A stretch of 10,581 nucleotides of DNA. Source: Bacteroidales bacterium (GTDB lineage: Bacteria; Bacteroidota; Bacteroidia; Bacteroidales; P3). Below, piece by piece: positions 7,701 through 10,581 of the stretch (position 1 is the first letter of the stretch; each line of letters starts with the position of its first letter). The stretch spans positions 1-10,581 of the forward strand of contig JAEEIS010000265.1 in the NCBI GenBank assembly GCA_016281475.1, read 5' to 3'. The translations under genes and the position numbers were made by a program. The notes beneath the pieces were generated by a model. That model ran no database searches, had not been told where the DNA came from, and saw only the letters and a list, made by a program, of their open reading frames with translations.

Positions 7701-8210
7701 CAAAAGCAGCAACAGAATCACCGCCACCGGAATTGCCACATATTTTAAATATTTTTTGTTCGACTTGATGTCGATGGCGTTCTGGAAAGGCACGGGCTTC
7801 AACTGCGCAGTCTTTTGTGCGATAGCAGCACTAAGGAGGTCGTCGGTCGAACCATCGCCCTTCTGCTGCAACTGCAATAGATTGAGCAATTTGTCCTGTA
7901 CCTCAGGGAAATGCCTGCCGATAATCTGAGCCGCCTCCTCATACGTGATAACCTTGCCCATACGGAACATCTTTGCCAAAGGCAGCAACACATAATAAGT
8001 CAGCACACCCACACCCACCAACAAGTAGAACCAAAAGAGAATCGCCCTAACCGTAGTGCCAAAATAGCCAAAATGCTCCAGCACCGCCATCACCAAAAAG
8101 AGTGACAACAACAATGCGAGGGCATAAATAATGCCCTTTATCATCCTATTTTTGTAGTACTTACGGATGAACTGGTCTAGGTTCTGTCGTATCGAATCCT
8201 TCTGTTGCAC
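4788..8210 (-). CDS. DUF4175-type membrane protein with long coiled coil
   Basis: A 1140-residue protein of unknown function, resembling the DUF4175 family conserved in Bacteroidota. Membrane segments are seen at residues about 24-44, 55-77 and 155-173. Residues 174-500 look like extracytoplasmic beta-rich (Ig-like) domains (for example SLTIRAIQAFTYGF and LEFKLVKTH). Residues of roughly 500-800 are a very long Gln/Lys/Glu-rich coiled coil, followed by a Gln/Asn/Lys low-complexity stretch near 940-1010 and a short conserved-looking C terminus ending SPYYKAKVNDYFYKF. The start is a GTG at 8210: an in-frame TAA stands 12 bp upstream, and N-terminal residues such as FIRKYYKNR are family-like. The mRNA leader from the promoter at 8228-8260 would be only about 10 nt. 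A structural or envelope-stress role is inference; the protein is first in its gene series. Confidence 0.85.
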   Translation of the reverse strand: MQQKDSIRQNLDQFIRKYYKNRMIKGIIYALALLLSLFLVMAVLEHFGYFGTTVRAILFWFYLLVGVGVLTYYVLLPLAKMFRMGKVITYEEAAQIIGRHFPEVQDKLLNLLQLQQKGDGSTDDLLSAAIAQKTAQLKPVPFQNAIDIKSNKKYLKYVAIPVAVILLLLLLSPSVITGSSHRIAHYNTHFERPAPFAFVIENQSLEVAQQEDFELRVAVEGNAVPSEAFINIEGNVYRMQQLDKTHYGYQFKTVQRSCDFHFEAAGVTSAQYTLTVFPKPAVVDFRVLLSYPAYTLKLQETLANEGDLVVPQGTSVKWLFQTKDVDTLYFFVNEGVKTLVPDANGRVSLTIRAIQAFTYGFAAANRYAPISDTLNYAVTTIEDAFPMIAVVELHDSLVDDRLFFHGRIKDDYGFSKLEFKLVKTHVQDTSKKEVMAFGIGITKETVQEFNYSTNLSDVELGPGDKLVYYFEVWDNDGIHGPKSATSQQFELQVPTEKELDNMLDRNSNEAQQHAQQSMSELKKMQEDINELMRKLVDKKEFDWQDKKDLQELAKKQQQVKEMLQQMQQQLNENKKLEQKYRDQSEQLLEKQRELDRLMNEVMNEEMKQMMEEIDKMMQELDKKKVQEQLEQLKLDNQELEKQLDQNIELMKRLEMEKKVEEAIQKTEKLAEKQRELSEKTESAKSRDEKDKMLQEQQKLSEQYDQLQQELKQIQQDYKKIDNDLNFKLDKDLMDKIDQNQQGAEKSLEKGKQKDASKQQKEASEQLDKLSEQLAEAQVDLEQQDLVEDAEQIRRLLKNLVQLSFNQESLIGKVRNTYIQDPQYQSIILGQNKIKDDFRGVEDSLRAIAKRQLNVARVINKNVGEVNSNVARSLSELLNMNQTFYGTYKNAQATASMQYAMTAFNNLALVMAESLDQMQNQMRQNQQKKQNSNCKNQGKKKTGNCSKPGSGKPSAKSMKQMQQELNKQMESLKKQLDKQGKDKKPGGRKKIGDKGSMQMSEEFARMAAQQEMIRRMMQEYGQELKQGNAGNAKLAKEIDQMMKQMEQTENDLVNRVITQQTINRQQQIMTRMLEHEKAEMQREKEERRESREGKEMNHQPSASDLERLQRLQDKNMELFRSVPPTLSPYYKAKVNDYFYKF

Positions 8211-8227
8211 GCAAAAATTTTAATCTG

Positions 8228-8260
8228 CAAAGATACGACATTTTTTTTGCATAGCGCAAA
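8228..8260 (-). promoter_or_regulatory. Promoter of the DUF4175 gene, with inverted repeat
   Basis: On the minus strand TTTG (8260-8257), a 21-bp spacer and TATCTTTG (8235-8228) match the Bacteroidota promoter. An inverted repeat TTTTTTGC/GCAAAAAA with a 5-nt centre (8243-8250 and 8256-8263) covers the -33 element and spacer, and could be an operator or a cruciform. Confidence 0.75.
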
Positions 8261-8280
8261 AAATAATTTCACCCAATCCT

Positions 8281-8345
8281 CGCAAACCCTCCAACCACCC
8301 ACACCTTCACCCTAAATCCCTCCGCCGCCCGTCCTCATCCCACCA
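8281..8345. repeat. C-rich tract with regularly spaced CCC runs
   Basis: Six CCC runs begin at 8287, 8298, 8310, 8318, 8328 and 8339, that is every 8-12 bp, in almost G-free DNA (8281-8340 has 34 C and 4 G). The complementary strand is therefore G-rich with GGG runs, but most loops exceed 7 nt, so it is not a strict quadruplex motif. No gene is present. Confidence 0.5.
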
Positions 8346-8409
8346 AACTTGACCAAAAACCCAAAGGAACGAATTCGAAACTCCCGATTGTCTTTAGCCT
8401 TTGTTCGCT

Positions 8410-8515
8410 ATTTATACTTTAGTTATTCTTTAGTTATACTATTATAGAGCTAACAACTGAAGTATAAATATAGTATAACTATAGTATAAATATAGTATAA
8501 ATATAGAATATATGA
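8410..8515. repeat. AT-rich inverted array of 11-bp units
   Basis: Left arm: three units, ATTTATACTTT (8410-8420), AGTTATTCTTT (8421-8431) and AGTTATACTAT (8432-8442). After a 16-bp centre, the right arm has AGTATAAATAT (8461-8471), AGTATAACTAT (8472-8482), AGTATAAATAT (8483-8493 and 8494-8504) and a worn AGAATATATGA (8505-8515), in the opposite orientation. The 11-mer ATAGTATAACT occurs at 8470-8480 and as its reverse complement at 8432-8442. The whole can form a long imperfect cruciform and should melt easily. Every left unit carries TTAT[AT]C, the first six bases of a DnaA box TTATNCACA, but none has the ACA end. Confidence 0.85.
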
Positions 8516-8538
8516 GAAAGGAAGGGGGAAGGAAAAGA

Positions 8539-8564
8539 GGGAGTAGGGGAGGGGTGGGAGGGGG
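8539..8564 (+). other. Predicted G-quadruplex motif
   Basis: Five G runs (GGG, GGGG, GGGG, GGG, GGGGG) are separated by loops of 4, 1, 1 and 1 nt on the plus strand. This is a strong quadruplex pattern inside a pure purine-like tract with a single T-rich break. It lies between the two 11-bp arrays, upstream of the dehydrogenase promoter. Confidence 0.7.
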
Positions 8565-8614
8565 AAATAGGAATTGTGCTTCGCGTCAGGAATAAAGATA
8601 AGATAAATCTGGGA

Positions 8615-8735
8615 CGAATGCAAGAGGAATGTGAGACAAATGTACAACAAATGTGTAACGAATGCAAGACAGATGCATAACGAATGTGATACGAATGCGC
8701 AACGAATGTAAGAGAAATGTGCAATGAATGAATAA
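8615..8735. repeat. Tandem array of eleven degenerate 11-bp units
   Basis: Eleven consecutive units of exactly 11 bp fill 121 bp, from CGAATGCAAGA (8615-8625) to TGAATGAATAA (8725-8735). The consensus is CRAATGYRNRA. Positions 4-6 (ATG) and 11 (A) are invariant in all eleven; position 3 is A in ten; position 7 is mostly C or T. No unit is gapped. Because 33 is a multiple of 3, the minus strand reads as a repetitive pseudo-protein (SHS, IRC, FVS blocks), which I do not accept as a gene. The last unit ends 7 bp before the -7 box of the dehydrogenase promoter. Confidence 0.9.
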
Positions 8736-8742
8736 TTATTCG

Positions 8743-8750
8743 TATCTTTG
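8743..8750 (+). promoter_or_regulatory. -7 box of the short-chain dehydrogenase promoter
   Basis: TATCTTTG is an exact TAnnTTTG box, predicting a leader of about 40 nt before the ATG at 8796. No good TTTG is found 19-21 bp upstream; that position falls in the last two units of the 11-bp array (TGTG at 21 bp), so the array may supply the upstream contact. Confidence 0.6.
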
Positions 8751-8795
8751 CACTCGGAAATAAATGACACTACGGTCGAAAAAAAGAGACATAAA

Positions 8796-9596
8796 ATGGG
8801 TAAAATTATCATCGTCACAGGGGCTTCGTCGGGCTTTGGCAAGGCTATTGCAGAGCGGCTGGCGGAGCACGGGCACACGGTCTATGGCATTTGCCGTAGA
8901 GAGATGGAACATAGCAAAATACATTATCGTCAGGGCGATATACGCGACACCGAGCGCATCGAGCAGATTGCCAAAGAGATTTTCGACAAGGAGGGACGTA
9001 TCGACGTGCTTATCAACAACGCGGGCATGGGCCTGGGAGGCGCACTGGAACTGACCTCGTGGGAGGAAATCCGGCTGCAGATGGAGACGAACTTCTACGG
9101 CTGTGTGAACGTATGCCAGAAGGTGCTGCCCTACATGCGCCGGAAGCGGAGTGGCAAGATTATCAATTTCAGCTCGATAGCGGGTATTGAGGGAATCCCG
9201 TACCAAGGGTTCTACAGTTGCTCGAAATTTGCCATCGAGGGGTTTTCGGAGGCGTTGGCGGCAGAGGTGAAGCGGTTTGGCATCACGGTGTCGCTGGTGG
9301 AGCCGGGCGATTTTGCCACGGGTTTCACGGCGGTGCGGGTGAATTCGGAGGCGACGATGAAAGACCCCGATTACGGCCCTGTTTTCGCGCAGGTGAGGGA
9401 GAGGTTCGAGAAGGAGGAGATAGGCGGCCTAAAGCCCGATTTTATGGCTAAAAAGGTAGAAGGAATCGTGGATGCCCGTCGGCCTAAGCTGCGCTACTGT
9501 GTCGCCAACCTCGAACAGCGGCTTTCGGTGGTGCTGAAAAGGGTGATTCCGGGCAATTGGAACGTTGCGATACTGCGGAGCTATTACGGTAGTTGA
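8796..9596 (+). CDS. Short-chain dehydrogenase/reductase (classical SDR)
   Basis: A 266-residue NAD(P)-dependent oxidoreductase of the classical SDR family, probably cytosolic. Seen: the dinucleotide-binding glycine motif TGASSGFG (residues 8-15), NNAG (74-77), the active-site Asn99, Ser127, Tyr140 and Lys144 (YSCSK), and the PG motif EPGDFATGF (169-177) after the active site. All four catalytic residues are present. Residue 34 onward (CRREMEHS) places Arg where NADPH-preferring members often have basic residues, so NADP(H) is more likely. The substrate is unknown. The start is the ATG at 8796; the longer TTG start at 8748 lies in the promoter box. It is transcribed alone, divergently from the DUF4175 gene, and its stop is only 5 bp from the end of a convergent pseudogene, with no terminator between them. 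Confidence 0.93.
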   Translation: MGKIIIVTGASSGFGKAIAERLAEHGHTVYGICRREMEHSKIHYRQGDIRDTERIEQIAKEIFDKEGRIDVLINNAGMGLGGALELTSWEEIRLQMETNFYGCVNVCQKVLPYMRRKRSGKIINFSSIAGIEGIPYQGFYSCSKFAIEGFSEALAAEVKRFGITVSLVEPGDFATGFTAVRVNSEATMKDPDYGPVFAQVRERFEKEEIGGLKPDFMAKKVEGIVDARRPKLRYCVANLEQRLSVVLKRVIPGNWNVAILRSYYGS

Positions 9597-9601
9597 CAGC
9601 A

Positions 9602-10481
9602 CTATCGGATGAGGGTGACGGTGACGGTCTTGCTGAGCCATGCATCGGGGTCGGTGACTTGGCGGTAACGGAGAGTGTAGACGTATGTGGCCTGGGGTAG
9701 GGGGGCCTTCGTGGGTGGCATCCAGCGGGCGTGGATGTCGTTGCTGCGCCACGCTTGCGCACCTCGACGGTCGAATATCCATATCTCCCCGTCTATCAAC
9801 GAATTGCCTACCACTTGGAAGTAGTTGTTCTGACTGAGGTTAGGGGTGATGATGCTGGGGGCGTAGATGCCATCAGAAATCAGACGGAGGGTTATCTCGG
9901 TGGTGTAGGGATTGACGGCTGTGAGGGTTATGGCAACCGAGTCGCGGTTGAGGGGATAATCGTAAATCAGCTTCTGCGAACGGCTAATCTCGTTGCCGAC
10001 GGCATTCCAAACGCGACTCACGGCATCGTGGGTGACATCGGAGAGGGAGATAGCGGTGTTGTCGAGTGTAGCCATCGTGGGGTCGGCAGAGATGAGTGCT
10101 TGGGTTGGGCGTTACGACGAGGTGTGTATCGCTCTCGTGCCCATTGAGTTCGGGATTGGATGGAGAGTTGTGCCAACGGAAATAGTCTCCGCCGCCCGGG
10201 CCAGGGATGTGGCAGCATGTAAGGGTTGATTGGGTCGAGAGCGGCTCCGACGGCGTAGGAATAGCTTTCCCTTTCGCCCAAACCGTAGACATGTGCCACA
10301 AACCCACCATATAAGGAATGTATCTTGTGGCTGCCATGTGCCACCCCGACGCGTGCATACATATAGTTTGTATTGCCCTGCAAGAAGTGGAGATTTGGTA
10401 CTCGTCAATGTAGATATTGTTGACATACGCACTATTAGTCACTAAAGTTTGACAAGTTATTTTGTTAATAAAATGTGACAT
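9602..10481 (-). pseudogene. Frameshifted remnant of a T9SS-sorted (CHU_C) surface protein
   Basis: The last 157 codons (10075-9602) encode a gliding-motility-associated C-terminal (type B, CHU_C) domain: SIITPNLSQNNYFQVVGNS, IWIFDRRGAQAWRSNDIH, YVYTLRYRQ and the terminal TVTLIR. Such domains direct export by the type IX secretion system. Protein-like sequence continues upstream only by changing frame: VVT then PTQALISADPTMATLD requires dropping one base near 10101-10112; GGDYFRWHNSPSNPEL joins FVAHVYGLGERESYSYAVGA through a shift near 10185-10203; a further shift near 10400-10406 joins NNIYIDE to VPNLHFLQGNTNYMYARVG. The middle part resembles the AYG-x-G-x-x-ESY-x-Y region of IgGFc-binding-like surface proteins. 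The N-terminal part and signal peptide are missing, and recognisable sequence fades near 10430-10480. The gene looks truncated and dead; sequencing error could explain one shift but not easily three plus truncation. Confidence 0.75.
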
Positions 10482-10487
10482 AACGGC

Positions 10488-10518
10488 TTGTGCAAATCAC
10501 TAATTTTTAGTAATTTTG
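10488..10518 (+). promoter_or_regulatory. Promoter of the gene at the right edge
   Basis: TTG (10488-10490), a 20-bp spacer and TAATTTTG (10511-10518) match the Bacteroidota promoter consensus. Transcription would start near 10525, about 20-30 nt before the two candidate start codons. Confidence 0.7.
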
Positions 10519-10546
10519 CAGTGTAAAACAAAAAAATAACACCGCT

Positions 10547-10581
10547 ATGTCACGATGCAAAAATACGAATTTTTTCTCAGA
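10547..10581 (+). CDS. Start of a plus-strand gene cut by the window edge
   Basis: Two ATG codons follow the promoter: 10547 (MSRCKNTNFFS) and, in another frame, 10555 (MQKYEFFLR). Both remain open to the edge, so the frame cannot be decided here. An A-rich stretch (10528-10538) precedes the first, as is usual in Bacteroidota leaders. The encoded protein cannot be identified. Confidence 0.4.
   Translation, partial: MSRCKNTNFFS

Larger units (their letters stand above)
8400..8740. other. Candidate chromosomal replication origin (hypothesis)
   Basis: Plus-strand skew flips here: 8281-8400 has 52 C and 12 G, while 8511-8630 has 50 G and 7 C, both noncoding. The imbalance extends far on both sides irrespective of gene strand (1141-1260: 53 C, 8 G in a plus gene; 9241-9360: 53 G, 22 C in a plus gene; 9601-9720: 53 G, 21 C across a minus pseudogene). 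The long genes on each side point away from the flip. The interval contains an easily melted AT-rich array and an ordered 11-mer array. No canonical DnaA box and no dnaA gene is visible. The skew weakens or reverses beyond about 10260. Confidence 0.35.

Noticed and set aside
8615..8735. CRISPR array
   Set aside because: Units are 11 bp with no spacers between them and no cas genes nearby.
8211..8795. Canonical DnaA boxes (TTATNCACA or TTWTNCACA)
   Set aside because: I searched both strands by eye and found only six-base partial matches, so none is annotated.
8450..8878. Minus-strand reading frames (142 and 81 codons) rich in SHS, IRC and FVS blocks
   Set aside because: They are the translation of the 11-bp array; three repeats make 33 bp, so every frame stays open and looks repetitive. 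No promoter or family resemblance, and they overlap the dehydrogenase start.
9731..10147. 138-codon plus-strand reading frame
   Set aside because: It is antisense to the CHU_C domain remnant, glycine/valine-rich from skewed DNA, and has no promoter box.
10400..10406. Programmed ribosomal frameshifting in the CHU_C remnant
   Set aside because: Three separate shifts of different direction and no slippery heptamer or following structure make decay far more likely.

Overview
The window comes from a member of the Bacteroidota, most likely the order Bacteroidales. Three things show this. Gene starts are preceded by the phylum's promoter pattern (TTTG, 19-21 bp, TAnnTTTG) rather than by E. coli-type promoters. 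The gene set (WbqC-like protein, DUF4175 protein, RsbW-like ATPase, YbeY, MnmG) is typical of the group. The right end holds a decayed gene for a protein with a type IX secretion (CHU_C) sorting domain.

Layout: two identical tRNA-Lys(UUU) genes in tandem on the minus strand (2-155). Divergent from them is a plus-strand pair with overlapping stop and start: a small acidic unknown protein (352-762) and a WbqC-family protein (759-1406). A 302-bp stretch with several inverted repeats separates this pair from a convergent minus-strand series read right to left: a DUF4175 membrane/coiled-coil protein (8210-4788), a degenerate RsbW-like ATPase-fold protein (4722-4297), the RNase YbeY (4072-3647) and the tRNA-modifying enzyme MnmG (3589-1709). 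YbeY and MnmG both serve translation (rRNA maturation and wobble-uridine modification; tRNA-Lys-UUU is a classic MnmE-MnmG substrate). Two parS-like palindromes flank mnmG.

The 8211-8795 intergenic region is the most unusual part. It holds the DUF4175 promoter, a C-rich tract, an AT-rich inverted array of 11-bp units, a G-rich tract with a quadruplex motif, a second and unrelated array of eleven 11-bp units, and the promoter of a short-chain dehydrogenase (8796-9596). The GC skew of the + strand changes sign here: C-rich to the left, even in plus-strand genes and noncoding DNA, and mostly G-rich to the right, even across a minus-strand pseudogene. A negative-to-positive skew flip with an AT-rich repeat array, ordered 11-mers and nearby parS-like sites is what a chromosomal replication origin looks like, so I propose 8400-8740 as a candidate oriC. 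No canonical DnaA box was found, so this remains a hypothesis.

To the right, the dehydrogenase converges on a frameshifted remnant of a surface protein gene (9602 to about 10480), and a new plus-strand gene begins at the window edge behind a good promoter.
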